Of a DNA stretch of 64,000 nucleotides, positions 8,760 through 18,880 are shown one piece after another (positions within the stretch are counted from its first letter, which is position 1; the number at the start of each line of letters is the position of its first letter). The translations under genes were made by a program, and so were the position numbers. The stretch is from CAYJGJ01 sp964367585 (GTDB taxonomy: Bacteria > Bacillota > Clostridia > Peptostreptococcales > Anaerovoracaceae), in contig CAYIYH010000002.1 of the NCBI GenBank assembly GCA_964367585.1, forward strand, positions 110,561 through 174,560. Direction: 5' to 3'. The notes beneath the pieces were generated by a model. It ran no database searches. It had not been told where the DNA came from and saw only the letters and a list, made by a program, of their open reading frames with translations.

Positions 8760-10721
8760 ATGATGCAGAGGCACATCACACTTGGAATAGATGCAGGCGG
8801 AACGTTTACAGATTTAGTGCTATTTGATCCAAAGACAAAATCTGTAGTATCATCTGCAAAGACCCCTACATTTCACGATAATATGCTTAGATCACTTAGT
8901 GAGGGAATAGAACTTATTACAAAAGATATAAACATTTCCTATATCAAATCGGTAAATCTCGCTACTACATTTGCGACAAATGCAATCGTAGAGAACAGAA
9001 TGCGACCGGTAAGTCTAATTTTAATCGGTTACACGCAAAAACAAGTACAAGAAGCAAAAAGTGAGAATAAGTTGGGAATAGGAAACACTTATGTAGTTAA
9101 GGGTGGGCATAATCAAAATGGCGATGAAATAGAGCCGCTAGATGAAGAATCTCTCCTTGAAATAATTACAATGATTCCTGACGATACCGAGGGAATTGCT
9201 GTTTCTGGTTATTTTAGCGTAAGAAACCCCGATCATGAACTTAGAGTAATTAACATCATAAAAGAAAAGCGACCAGACTTATTTGTGACTTCGGGGCATG
9301 AGCTTACATGGGAATTAAATGCATATAAACGCGCGACTACCGCTTCACTAAATGCAGGGTTGATTCCAATAATAATTAAACTAATAGATTCCTTGTCGGA
9401 TATATTAGATGAAAAAGGAATTCATGTTCCACTGAGTATAATAAGAGGAGATGGAACTATCGTAGCCGCTAATTGGGCAAAACTACACCCTGTGGAAATG
9501 ATATTATCGGGTCCTGCCGCAAGCGCTGTAGGTGCAGGATTTTTAGCTTCTAATGAGAATTTTGAAAAAGAATCTTGGATAGTTGATATCGGTGGCACAA
9601 CAACAGATATTATCGCATTAGATGCAAATAACAAGCCTGTAATCAGTAAAGGTGGAGTAACTGTGGGATTACACAATCCACTCGTAAAAAGCATAGATAT
9701 TAGAACTTTTGGGCAGGGTGGAGATAGTTTGATTAGATATGACATAGAAGAAAACATCACAATTGGGCCTATGCGTGTAAAACCTTTGTGTGTATTAGCA
9801 TGCGAATATCCTGAAACTTTGAGAAATATTAAGGCATTATCCAAGGAGTCCAATCCAAATATTCCACTATTTATTTTGCCAGGATTAAAGCGAAAGACAG
9901 ACGACAAAATAGTTTTAAAGTTAACCGAATTAGCTGAACAATCTCCAGTGTCCCTTCGTGATATACGTAAAGAAGCTGGCTTAGAATACATTTTTTCTGA
10001 TTATATAATTAAATTGTCCGAGCAGGGATATTTTGACTTGTCTGCATTTACGCCTACCGATGCAGCTCATATTTTGTGTGAATTCGAGCGATGGAATAAG
10101 GAAGCTTCGCACTTAGGCGCATGCGCATTACTTGTAAATCAAAATATATCCGCTTTTGAATTTTCTAAACGTGTTATAAAAAAGATGGCGGAAAATATAG
10201 CTCTAGAAACGTATAAAAAAAGCATAAATAGCCTAATTTTCCCGCAAAAATTCTCAAAAGACATAGAGGATTTCCTTAGGAAATCCTTAGAAAATGACCA
10301 TTTACTATACGATAAACTTAATTTAGTATTAAAAGGAATACTGATAGGGGCAGGCGCTCCTGCGTATATTTTCACGGAAAAAATTTCGGAATTACTAAAC
10401 TGCAGACATAATGTCGCAAGTGAATCTAATGTTGCGGGAGCTGTAGGCGCTGCAGTGGGAACCTTTTCATATTCAGGCGTAATTACGATATCAAAATTAG
10501 AAGAAGGGCTGCACAGAGCTCATCTTCCTAGGGGCATCGTGGATTTTAGAGATTTGGAAGAGGCGGTAACTGCTTCTAAAGAAATGATCTCAGAATGGTT
10601 AGTGGAACAATCTAATTTCGCAGGAGTTTCTTCTCCATGCATTAATATTCAAAGAAATGATATTGCGCTTCCAGGGCAGAGCCCTGTTTGGACAGAGCTA
10701 ACATATTCGGTTGCAGAATAA
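8760..10721 (+). CDS. Hydantoinase/oxoprolinase A-type subunit (HyuA family)
   Basis: A protein of about 653 residues with the ATPase-like fold of N-methylhydantoinase A, 5-oxoprolinase and acetone carboxylase subunits: LGIDAGGTFTDLVLFD near the N-terminus, LSGPAASAVGAG, then IVDIGGTTTDI, and NVAGAVGAAVG near the C-terminus. The family uses ATP to activate cyclic amides or ketones. The open frame extends upstream to a TTG at 8685, but that would lie inside a stable hairpin. GGAG (8751-8754) instead points to ATG 8760 or 8763. No HyuB partner gene is adjacent, so it may act alone or with a distant subunit. Substrate unknown. Confidence 0.8.
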   Translation: MMQRHITLGIDAGGTFTDLVLFDPKTKSVVSSAKTPTFHDNMLRSLSEGIELITKDINISYIKSVNLATTFATNAIVENRMRPVSLILIGYTQKQVQEAKSENKLGIGNTYVVKGGHNQNGDEIEPLDEESLLEIITMIPDDTEGIAVSGYFSVRNPDHELRVINIIKEKRPDLFVTSGHELTWELNAYKRATTASLNAGLIPIIIKLIDSLSDILDEKGIHVPLSIIRGDGTIVAANWAKLHPVEMILSGPAASAVGAGFLASNENFEKESWIVDIGGTTTDIIALDANNKPVISKGGVTVGLHNPLVKSIDIRTFGQGGDSLIRYDIEENITIGPMRVKPLCVLACEYPETLRNIKALSKESNPNIPLFILPGLKRKTDDKIVLKLTELAEQSPVSLRDIRKEAGLEYIFSDYIIKLSEQGYFDLSAFTPTDAAHILCEFERWNKEASHLGACALLVNQNISAFEFSKRVIKKMAENIALETYKKSINSLIFPQKFSKDIEDFLRKSLENDHLLYDKLNLVLKGILIGAGAPAYIFTEKISELLNCRHNVASESNVAGAVGAAVGTFSYSGVITISKLEEGLHRAHLPRGIVDFRDLEEAVTASKEMISEWLVEQSNFAGVSSPCINIQRNDIALPGQSPVWTELTYSVAE

Positions 10722-10795
10722 ATCAAAATACAAATTTAGAAATAACATTATTCTACACTGAAAATAAATCTGTATATATCCCATGAACCAGATGT

Positions 10796-11359
10796 TTATT
10801 TGCTAACGTTTTTGTCAAATCTAAAGCACTCATGCGCGTGATTATTCATAATTCCAACCGCTTCTAGATATGAAAAGCAAGTAACAGTGCCCATGAATTT
10901 GAAGCCTCTTTTTTTAAGATCTTTAGAAACTTTGTCGGATAACTCGTTTTTAGTTGTTACACCGTCGAATGGCAAATAAACAACTTTATTGTCGGTGAAA
11001 CTCCACAGGTAATTTGAAAAACTACCGAATTCTTTCACAACATTTAAGTAAGATTTAGCATTTTGGATAGTTGCGAGAATCTTCGCCTTGTTTCTCACGA
11101 TATCTGCATTTTGAAGCAATTCGCATATTTTCTCTTCGTTGTAATTTGCTATTTTCCCGGCGTCGAAATTATCGAAGGCTTTTCTAAACGCTTCTCGCTT
11201 TTTAAGAATTAGTAGCCATGACAATCCGCAGTGAAAGCTTTCTAAAATGAACATTTCGAAAAGATGGTGGTCATCATGTGATGCCACTCCCCATTCGTTG
11301 TCGTGATAATCGATATATATTTCTGAATTTTCTAGGTTTGGCCATTTGCATCGTTGCAT
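10796..11359 (-). CDS. tag: DNA-3-methyladenine glycosylase I
   Basis: Tag removes 3-methyladenine from alkylated DNA in base-excision repair. The 187-residue protein is normal length. It starts with RCKWP and YHDNEWG, and has FILESFHCGLSWLLILKKRE, which carries the base-recognition region. The zinc site is complete by pattern: C4 and H19 at the N-terminus and H-x3-C (HAHECF) near the C-terminus. AAAGGA lies about 12 bases before the ATG at 11359. It converges with the hydantoinase-family gene and is followed by no same-strand partner. Confidence 0.95.
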   Translation of the reverse strand: MQRCKWPNLENSEIYIDYHDNEWGVASHDDHHLFEMFILESFHCGLSWLLILKKREAFRKAFDNFDAGKIANYNEEKICELLQNADIVRNKAKILATIQNAKSYLNVVKEFGSFSNYLWSFTDNKVVYLPFDGVTTKNELSDKVSKDLKKRGFKFMGTVTCFSYLEAVGIMNNHAHECFRFDKNVSK

Positions 11360-11464
11360 AGTTGGTTAGTCCTTTCTCTATAATTTTAAAAATTGTTATT
11401 TATAGTCGAAAATATAAGAAAAAAGTATGTATAGTAAATTCCTTAAAGTGAATTGTATTATACG

Positions 11465-12529
11465 CTATTTATATTTATTTTTTCTAGCTTCTTTTCCTAT
11501 TTTTCTTATATTTTTCATTCCGCCGAATCGTTCCCATTTTTTCGATTCAATTTCTTTGGCGGTTAATCCCTCATAACCAACTTCTTTCATTAGTTTTACG
11601 TAATTATTGAATCTCCTTTGATCTAAGGTGCCACTTTCTAGTTCTGCAAGTATTGCACAACCATCTTCGCTAGAATGAGTACAATCAGTGAACTTACAGC
11701 TGCTTGCTAATTCTTCAATATCATCAAAGGTTGTCGAGAAATCAATGGTCTCAGCTCCTAATTCTCGCATGCCCGGTGTGTCTATAAGAATGCAGCCAAA
11801 TGAGGATAGAAACATTTCTCGTCCTGTAGTTGTATGTCTGCCCTTCCCACCTTTTCCTATTTCAGAAGTAGTAAGCGCATCTTCGTTAAGAAGAGCGTTT
11901 ATAAGGGTGGATTTGCCTACGCCAGAAGAGCCGATAAACGCAATTGTCTTGCCCAGAGTTAAATACATTGATAGCTTTTCTTCTATGCTATTATCATATT
12001 TTGATAGTGAAAGTATATCAGTAAAAGGTGCATTTTTTTCGACCTCAACTATTCGACTTTCAATGTCATGGCACAAATCAGTTTTAGTTAATATTACAAC
12101 AGGTGTCGCGCCGCTATCCCAAGCGATACTTAGGTAGCGCTCCAATCTACTAATATTATAGTTTTCATTTAGCGACATGCATATGAAAACGTAATCAATG
12201 TTAGAGGCAATGGGCTGTATCTGGCCTTTCGTGCTTACAGAAGTCCTAGCGAAAATGCTTTTTCTTTCTAAGATGTGATGTATTATTGCATTGCTTTTCG
12301 TATCACTAACCGTTACCATTACAAAGTCGCCGACAGTTGGAAAATTAATAAGGTCACGCGTTTCGTATCGAAATTTACCAGAAACTTCGGCATTAAACTC
12401 TCCTGTTGCTGTTATGATTACATATAATCCTTTGTGTTGTTGCGAAATTCTAGCGACAGTGTAGTCGTTATGCATTGAAGCAAGTGCTTTAAACCGTTCT
12501 GTTAAGCCGTATTTTTCGAGTATGTTCAT
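11465..12529 (-). CDS. rsgA: Ribosome small-subunit-dependent GTPase RsgA (YloQ/YjeQ)
   Basis: A 354-residue circularly permuted GTPase that acts in late maturation of the 30S subunit. An N-terminal OB-fold is followed by the GTPase motifs in permuted order: G4 TKTD at 148-151, G1 GSSGVGKS at 200-207, G3 DTPG at 250-253. The C-terminal zinc site is C278-x4-C283-x-H285-x5-C291, the spacing expected for the family. The ribosome site before the ATG at 12529 is weak. It diverges from the aminotransferase gene across a 289-base AT-rich gap. Confidence 0.96.
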   Translation of the reverse strand: MNILEKYGLTERFKALASMHNDYTVARISQQHKGLYVIITATGEFNAEVSGKFRYETRDLINFPTVGDFVMVTVSDTKSNAIIHHILERKSIFARTSVSTKGQIQPIASNIDYVFICMSLNENYNISRLERYLSIAWDSGATPVVILTKTDLCHDIESRIVEVEKNAPFTDILSLSKYDNSIEEKLSMYLTLGKTIAFIGSSGVGKSTLINALLNEDALTTSEIGKGGKGRHTTTGREMFLSSFGCILIDTPGMRELGAETIDFSTTFDDIEELASSCKFTDCTHSSEDGCAILAELESGTLDQRRFNNYVKLMKEVGYEGLTAKEIESKKWERFGGMKNIRKIGKEARKNKYK

Positions 12530-12818
12530 GAGTTTCTCATATTCTTCAATTGTAGTGTCATTTGAACATTATAATAAAAAATGCGAATAAAGTCATTATG
12601 TATTTTGGAAATAAAGAAAAGTGCAAATGTCGAATTGTAAAAAAAAATAAAAAACTGAGAGAAATTAGTAATATTTTACAAAAGAATAGTTTGACTAATT
12701 AAAAATTTTTTATTATTTTATTATTAAGTATATGTAATCTTGCCGTATTGTGCAAGATAGAATAAACACGCTTATTATTGAGTAAAATAACGATGTCAAA
12801 AAGAAAAGAGAGGGAACT

Positions 12819-13940
12819 ATGAAAATTGAAAATTTTTTATTGGAACACTGGCTTAATCCGAGATGTAATGGAGCAAGAGTCAATTTGGGAACAAGCTGTG
12901 TCAAGGCATTTCATCTCAGAGAATTCATCGAATTTATTGGCATGGATGCGGATAAGTTTTTGATGGATCTTGGAGATTTAGATTTGCACTACGGTGATTT
13001 CGAAGGTTCTCCAAGGTTGAAAAAAGCTATTGCTGGAATATATAAGAATGCAAACCCGGAGTTTGTTCTAACAGTGCATGGTGGCACGGGCGCAAATAAT
13101 ATGGTATTCACCGAGTTGATGGAGAAAGGCGAAAATGCAGTAGTCGTAGTTCCAACATATCAACAACACTATAGCATACCTCAAAATCTCGGGTATGAAA
13201 CAAGAAAACTAAATTTAAAAGTAGAAGATGATTTTTTGCCTAACATACAAGAACTTGATAAAATAGTGGATAAAAATACTAAAATTATTTCGCTTACTAA
13301 TCCGAACAATCCGTCAGGAACCTATGCAAACGAAGAAAAATTGAAACAAATAATTGAAATTGCAAGGAAAAATGATGCCTATATACTATGTGATGAAATA
13401 TATAAAGGCTTGGCTGATGAGTATATGCCATCTATTATAGACTTGTACGAAAAAGGAATCGTAACAAGCAGTATGTCAAAAGTCTACTCTATGGCAGGTA
13501 CTCGAGTTGGCTGGATAGTTGTAAATGATCAAGAAACATTTGACGCAATGTTTAATAGAAGATCGTATGATACAATCTGTGGTGCTGTGTTTGACGAATA
13601 CATTTCCGCATTATGTTTGGAAAATAATGATAAAGTGCTAGAGAGAAGTAGAGAGCTAGTAAATAAAAATAAAAAAATATTTATGGATTGGATAGATAAC
13701 GAGCCGCACTTGCAAGCATGTGGAGAATCTTTTGGCACGACAGCTTTAGTTAAGTTTAAATACGATATGACAGGCGAAGAATTATGTAAACGCCTTTATG
13801 AAGAAGACGGTATACTATTGTGTCATGGTGAGACTTATGAAGAGCCTAAGTGCTTCAGACTGGGATTTGGTACAGACGAACCAGAAAATGTCAAAATAAA
13901 CTTAGATGAGTTGAGTAAGGCGTTAAAAAAATTCGAGTAA
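12819..13940 (+). CDS. PLP-dependent aminotransferase, class I/II
   Basis: A 373-residue fold-type I aminotransferase. Cofactor-site residues are recognisable: NPNNPSGT at 161-168, CDEIY with D192 and Y195, the Schiff-base lysine K221 in SSMSKVYSMAGTRVGW, and R229. AGAGGG lies just before the ATG. It is followed 99 bases later by an ornithine cyclodeaminase family gene, which suggests a shared role in metabolism of a basic or cyclic amino acid. Relatives of this subgroup are often labelled capreomycidine synthase-like, but the sequence does not define the substrate. Confidence 0.85.
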   Translation: MKIENFLLEHWLNPRCNGARVNLGTSCVKAFHLREFIEFIGMDADKFLMDLGDLDLHYGDFEGSPRLKKAIAGIYKNANPEFVLTVHGGTGANNMVFTELMEKGENAVVVVPTYQQHYSIPQNLGYETRKLNLKVEDDFLPNIQELDKIVDKNTKIISLTNPNNPSGTYANEEKLKQIIEIARKNDAYILCDEIYKGLADEYMPSIIDLYEKGIVTSSMSKVYSMAGTRVGWIVVNDQETFDAMFNRRSYDTICGAVFDEYISALCLENNDKVLERSRELVNKNKKIFMDWIDNEPHLQACGESFGTTALVKFKYDMTGEELCKRLYEEDGILLCHGETYEEPKCFRLGFGTDEPENVKINLDELSKALKKFE

Positions 13941-14039
13941 ATAAATCTAAAGTCAAAACTAAATAAAGTATATGATTTAAAGGGTTAATAGTAGAATTAG
14001 AAAAATCATGTTTAACAAGGGATAGGACTCGGTGAAAAG

Positions 14040-15062
14040 ATGAAAGTAAGAATTTTGAATAGAGCGGACTTGATAAAAGTTCTAGACATTAAAGATGTAA
14101 TAGAAGGAGTGAAAAATGTATACAAGTGGAAAACAGAGGGGAAAACTTCTGTTTGGCCGCATGTAATACACCATTTTGATGAAGAACCAAAAGGTGTAAT
14201 GGATATTAAATCGGGATATGTAGGTGGAGATGTAAAGCTTCATGGTGCAAAAATGTTAAACACTTTTTGGGGAAACGCCAATACAGAAATTCCGATTTTC
14301 AATGGGCTGATGATGGTGTTTGATTCGACCACGGGAGCTCCGTTGTCAATGCTAGACGCTTCATATATTACAAGTATGAGAACGGGCGCGGCCGGAGCAA
14401 TTGGTGTGGAAGCAATGAGTCGCAAAAATACTGAAACGCTCTTTATTTTGGGCGCAGGCAGACAGGCAAGCTTTCAATTAGCTGCAACACTTAATTTAAT
14501 GCCGCAAATCAAAAAAGTATATGTATGCGATGCTATTACACTTGAAAACGCAAGAAAGTTCGCGAAGGAAATGCCGGATTTATTGGTGAATTCTTTTGGG
14601 ATTGAAAATCGTAAATATGTGGAATTTGTGCCTGTGGAAGACATGGAAAAAGATCTGAAAGACAGCGATGCAATAATTACTATTACACCAGCACGTGAAC
14701 CGGTTATTAAAGCTGAATGGCTAAAAGAAGGAGTACATCTTAGCTGTGTCGGAGCAGATATGTCGGGAAAACAAGAGATTTATGGTGAGTGCTTCATGGG
14801 GGCAAGGATAATAGCCGACGATATCGAGCAGACAATGAAGATAGGAGAGATGGAAATCCCGTTAAAAGACGGAATAATAAAACCTAGCGATATTGCAGGT
14901 GAAATAGGAGATGTTCTGTTAGGAACAATCGATGGAAGAAAAAGTGAGCAAGAGACTACGATATTCGATGCTACAGGAATTGCTCTTCTTGATATTGCCA
15001 CAGCGAAAATCGCTTATGAAAAAGCGGAAAAGCTTGGAATCGGAACAATTATAGAGTGGTAA
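14040..15062 (+). CDS. Ornithine cyclodeaminase / mu-crystallin family protein
   Basis: A 340-residue NAD(P)-dependent enzyme of the family that includes ornithine cyclodeaminase, alanine dehydrogenase (archaeal type) and ketimine reductases. The substrate-side lysine is in HGAKMLNTF, an arginine in TSMRTGAAGA, and the Rossmann motif LFILGAGRQA lies near residue 140. The acidic loop VGADMSGKQEI is also typical. It is downstream of the aminotransferase on the same strand. Together they could interconvert an amino acid and a cyclic imine, but this is inference. The ribosome site is weak (GGTG five bases from the ATG). A terminator follows at 15102. Confidence 0.85.
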   Translation: MKVRILNRADLIKVLDIKDVIEGVKNVYKWKTEGKTSVWPHVIHHFDEEPKGVMDIKSGYVGGDVKLHGAKMLNTFWGNANTEIPIFNGLMMVFDSTTGAPLSMLDASYITSMRTGAAGAIGVEAMSRKNTETLFILGAGRQASFQLAATLNLMPQIKKVYVCDAITLENARKFAKEMPDLLVNSFGIENRKYVEFVPVEDMEKDLKDSDAIITITPAREPVIKAEWLKEGVHLSCVGADMSGKQEIYGECFMGARIIADDIEQTMKIGEMEIPLKDGIIKPSDIAGEIGDVLLGTIDGRKSEQETTIFDATGIALLDIATAKIAYEKAEKLGIGTIIEW

Positions 15063-15101
15063 TTATAGAATTCGCGCAGTACATATTTTAGATAAACAAA
15101 A

Positions 15102-15137
15102 AAAAGAGGCAAAGGGGTGGATCCTATTGCCTCTTTT
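15102..15137. terminator. Bidirectional intrinsic terminator
   Basis: AAAAGAGGCAA (15102-15112) pairs perfectly with TTGCCTCTTTT (15127-15137) around a 14-base loop. A-rich and T-rich flanks serve both directions, as expected between the convergent cyclodeaminase-family and GNAT genes. Confidence 0.8.
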
Positions 15138-15152
15138 GATACTTCAGCTTAG

Positions 15153-15641
15153 TTAAAATTCTATTATCATATTATTCCACTGGGCTCCACCATGATTAGA
15201 CTCCGATGGGCCAAGATTTACAAAACCGAATTTTTCGTAGTATTTTATCAGATAATCTTTGCAAGCAAGTGTGCATCCTTTTCTTCCATTTGTTTTTGCA
15301 TCTTCTACTAATGCGTTCATCATCATTTCGCCAATCCCTTGCCGTCTGTAATCTGGTAAAGTGTTAATGCCAAAAATCGACTGCCACATTCCGTTTTCGT
15401 CGTGATAAGTCTCGTGTTCGTACATTTCATCGGAAATGACGCTTTCATTAATAACAGGGCCATTAATGAATCCTATAATTTTAGAATTCGCCTTATCCTC
15501 AACTACCCAAAAATGGTTAGAGTAGGCCTTGAGTCGCTTTTCTATTTGAGACCTTGTTGCAGCTTCTTTGGGTGGAAAGCACTCGCTTTCTATAAAAGTC
15601 AATGAATCCAAATCCTCAATTGTAGCATTTCTAATTTTCAT
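15153..15641 (-). CDS. GNAT family N-acetyltransferase
   Basis: A 162-residue acetyltransferase of the GCN5 superfamily. The acetyl-CoA binding motif A is seen as PDYRRQGIGEMMMNAL near residue 105, followed by KGCTLACKDYLIKYYEKFGF, the usual motif B region. The N-terminus IRNATIEDLDSL is also typical. The acceptor is unknown. AAGGAG lies seven bases before the ATG. It is the last gene downstream of the restriction locus on this strand, 53 bases past hsdR, though probably not functionally part of it. Confidence 0.88.
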   Translation of the reverse strand: MKIRNATIEDLDSLTFIESECFPPKEAATRSQIEKRLKAYSNHFWVVEDKANSKIIGFINGPVINESVISDEMYEHETYHDENGMWQSIFGINTLPDYRRQGIGEMMMNALVEDAKTNGRKGCTLACKDYLIKYYEKFGFVNLGPSESNHGGAQWNNMIIEF

Positions 15642-15694
15642 AATTTCTCCTTAAATAATATGCATTACAGATTATTATGACTGTAATAATATTC

Positions 15695-18600
15695 CTACAG
15701 CTCCCCGCCGACGCCTTTATATTTCTCCACAAAGGTGGATATCTTTTGGAATACGGTTTGTTTTTTTGTTAGGTATTTAGGGTTTAGCGGGCTCATTTTT
15801 GGTAGGATTTTGTTTAGTTCTGTTCCATTTTCGCTGGCGTATTCTCTCCTGAGTGAGTTTAATATATAGCGTTTGGCTGCGACATAATTAAGGTTTTCTG
15901 AAAGAATTAGCTCTTCTGCTTCTCTTTTCTGTTCTCCTTGGGCGAAAGTGAAAAATCCATCTATGATGCTTGCTTTATCATCGAATTTGTCTAGATCTGA
16001 ATGATTTATAAAGTCAACCACAAGGCTTTCTTTTGCCCTACTCCCTGCACTTGATCTGATTAGTCGGCGGATTTCTTCAACTAGAGCAGCTTTGTCCTTA
16101 GTCTTTTTGTTTTTGTCGAAGATAAGTTCTAGAATATAATCTAGGTTTATTTCTTGGGATTTTAGAAGGTCAACTTCAAATACCACATCGTCCCAGTCAA
16201 GGGTCGACTCCGCTTTTTCCCTTCCTGCCATTTCTCTCCTGAGCCACTCTCGAATGTCGTTGTATGTGGAGCGGTAATCTTGGGCTATTCTATCTTCTAG
16301 AATTTGTATTTCTCCCATAGAAATTAGGTCTTCATCCTCTAAGTAATGCTTCGCCTTGAATTCCTCCACTGCTTGTGAGTCTGTCATATCTAGAGTTTGC
16401 ATAGCTTTTAGGCTAGTGAATTCGTCGTAGTTTTGTAAGATGTTTTCGATTCGTAGGTACTCACCAAATAGCTTCGCAAAGTCCTTTTTATCTTTTTCTG
16501 TGATGATGTCATCAATATCAGGAAAGCGTGTTTTTAGTTCATCTACTATTTCGGCATATCCTCTGCGAGCTTCTCCAGTAGTAATGTCGGTAAAGCCTTC
16601 TATGTATTCTTTGTAGCTTTTTTCTAGAATTACATTCTTAGTGTTTTTGTCTCCGAAAAGAGTGATGGCATCAACGGTTGCTTTTTCTAAGTCTCTAAAG
16701 GTTACTATGTTTCCAAATGTTTTGGTTGTGTCATAAATTCGGTTTGTTCTTGAAAACGCTTGAATTAATCCGTGGTAACGCAAGTTCTTGTCAACAAATA
16801 ATGTATTAAGAGTTGGTGCATCAAAGCCTGTAAGAAACATTCCCACTACAATTATTAGGTCAATTTCTTTGTTTTTAACCCTATTTGAAAGGTCTCTATA
16901 ATAGTTTTGGAATTCTTTGCTGTCTACTCCATAGTTTGTTTTGAACATGTCATTGTAATCTTTGATTGCAAGGGATAGGAACTCTTTTGCACTGCTATCC
17001 ATTGCTGTTGGCTCGAAGGTTTCGTCAACAATTTCCCCTACGGCATTTTGCTCTTCGTTAGGGGCGAAGGAAAATATTGTTGCAATTTTCAGTGGTTTTT
17101 CCTGCCAGGCGACAGGCGATGTACTGTCTTTTTGTAAAGCATTCAAAGATTCATAATAAAGTTTTGCCGCCTCCACGCTACTTACAGCAAACATTGCATT
17201 AAAGCCCTTTGCTCCAATATGGGTGCGATGGGTTTTTGTTCTGAAATTGTTGAGAATATATCCTGAGATTTCCTTGATTCTTTCAGGATGTAGCAGTGCT
17301 GCTTTATTTTCAGCGGATGTCAGTTTTTCTGTATCTTGCTCCATCTCTATGGATTTGAACATAGGGCGAACATCGTTATAGTCGACCTTGAATTTTAAGA
17401 CTTTTTCATCTCTTATTGCATCCGTTATAACATAGGAATGAAGCTCTGTTCCAAATACGGAAGCTGTGGTTTCAGAGCCTAGGGCGTTTTCTGGGAATAT
17501 TGGTGTTCCTGTAAATCCGAATTGATAGAACTGTTTGAATTTCTTGTGAAGGTTCTTTTGGGCTTCTCCAAATTGAGAGCGGTGAGCTTCATCAAAGATA
17601 AAGACTACCTGCTTATTATAAATGGACAAGTCTTCTTCACTTTTCACAAGATTGTTTAGCTTCTGTATAGTAGTAACAATTATTTTATTATCATCTTTTT
17701 CAATATTTCTCTTTAACCCTGCCGTATCATTCGACCCATTAACGCTGTCTTTTGAAAACCTCTGGTACTCTTTCATAGTTTGATAGTCCAAATCTTTTCT
17801 ATCTACTACAAAGAACACTTTATCTATAAACTCCAATTCTGTGGCAAGCCTCGCCGCCTTGAAACTTGTAAGGGTTTTTCCAGAACCTGTGGTATGCCAA
17901 ATATAGCCCCCGCTTTCTGCGGTCTTCCATTTTTTACTATGGTAAGAACTCTTTATTTTCCATAGAATTCTTTCTGTTGCAGCTATTTGATAAGGCCTCA
18001 TTATTAGTAAAGTGTTGCTAGAATCAAAGACAGAGTAATGAAGCAATACGCTTAGTATTGTTTTCTTTTGGAAAAAAGTTGCTGTGAAATCCTTTAGATC
18101 TTTTATTAGCTCGTTGTCTGCCTTTGCCCAGTTCATGGTAAAGTCAAAGCTGTTTTTGTCTCTCTTGGTGGTATTTGCAAAATATCTGCTGTCTGTTCCG
18201 TTTGATATGACGAATATTTGCAAGTACTTGTAAAGTGAATTTTCAGAGTTGAAGCTTTCTTTGCTATATCTATTTATTTGGTTAAAAGCTTCCCTAATTG
18301 CAACACCGCGCTTTTTAAGTTCAATCTGGACTAGAGGCAGTCCGTTTACCAAGACAGTAACATCGTACCTGTTTGCATTTGAGCCCGTTTGCTCAAATTG
18401 AGATATAACCTGTAGCTTGTTTCTTGCTATATTATTTTTATCAAGTAAATATATGTTTTGAATATGCCCGTCATCAAAGATAAAATCGTAGATATAGTTG
18501 TTGTGAATCTTCTCCATTTTGTCAATGTGGTTGTCACTAGGTTTATCCAGATATTCCTCACAAAACCGTGCCCACTCGCTATCAGAAAACTTCATATCAT

Positions 18601-18823
18601 TGAGAATTTGAAGCTGAGCCCGCACATTAGCAAGCATAGTATCAGGGGAGTTGATATCTTTCCTGCATTCATAACCTTGATTCACTAAATCTTGCACAAA
18701 CTCACTCTCAAGGGCTGATTCTGTTTGGTAAGAAGTGGCAGTCTCATGGAGAAGTGAATACTTGGTGTATTTGTCAAGAATAATGAAATTCTTGGTTTCG
18801 GCTATGGTTTTGTAGTTACTCAT
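15695..18823 (-). CDS. hsdR: Type I restriction enzyme, endonuclease/translocase subunit HsdR
   Basis: A 1042-residue motor subunit, the normal size for the EcoR124-type (IC) family. The N-terminal PD-(D/E)xK nuclease is seen as D154, E168 and K170 (QIELKK). Helicase motifs follow: Walker A TTGSGKT at about 311-317, DEAH at 411-414, FTGTPIF, and the late QAFSRTNRIYD motif VI. It translocates DNA and cuts unmodified phage or plasmid DNA when bound to HsdM-HsdS. The open frame extends 12 codons upstream, but GAGGTG seven bases before the ATG at 18823 decides the start. It is separated from fic by 254 bases containing 40-bp tandem repeats, so it may have its own expression control. Confidence 0.97.
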   Translation of the reverse strand: MSNYKTIAETKNFIILDKYTKYSLLHETATSYQTESALESEFVQDLVNQGYECRKDINSPDTMLANVRAQLQILNDMKFSDSEWARFCEEYLDKPSDNHIDKMEKIHNNYIYDFIFDDGHIQNIYLLDKNNIARNKLQVISQFEQTGSNANRYDVTVLVNGLPLVQIELKKRGVAIREAFNQINRYSKESFNSENSLYKYLQIFVISNGTDSRYFANTTKRDKNSFDFTMNWAKADNELIKDLKDFTATFFQKKTILSVLLHYSVFDSSNTLLIMRPYQIAATERILWKIKSSYHSKKWKTAESGGYIWHTTGSGKTLTSFKAARLATELEFIDKVFFVVDRKDLDYQTMKEYQRFSKDSVNGSNDTAGLKRNIEKDDNKIIVTTIQKLNNLVKSEEDLSIYNKQVVFIFDEAHRSQFGEAQKNLHKKFKQFYQFGFTGTPIFPENALGSETTASVFGTELHSYVITDAIRDEKVLKFKVDYNDVRPMFKSIEMEQDTEKLTSAENKAALLHPERIKEISGYILNNFRTKTHRTHIGAKGFNAMFAVSSVEAAKLYYESLNALQKDSTSPVAWQEKPLKIATIFSFAPNEEQNAVGEIVDETFEPTAMDSSAKEFLSLAIKDYNDMFKTNYGVDSKEFQNYYRDLSNRVKNKEIDLIIVVGMFLTGFDAPTLNTLFVDKNLRYHGLIQAFSRTNRIYDTTKTFGNIVTFRDLEKATVDAITLFGDKNTKNVILEKSYKEYIEGFTDITTGEARRGYAEIVDELKTRFPDIDDIITEKDKKDFAKLFGEYLRIENILQNYDEFTSLKAMQTLDMTDSQAVEEFKAKHYLEDEDLISMGEIQILEDRIAQDYRSTYNDIREWLRREMAGREKAESTLDWDDVVFEVDLLKSQEINLDYILELIFDKNKKTKDKAALVEEIRRLIRSSAGSRAKESLVVDFINHSDLDKFDDKASIIDGFFTFAQGEQKREAEELILSENLNYVAAKRYILNSLRREYASENGTELNKILPKMSPLNPKYLTKKQTVFQKISTFVEKYKGVGGEL

Positions 18824-18880
18824 AATTTTCACCTCTATTTGTAAAATAAAGTATAGCATATATTGCTTCTAAATATTTAT

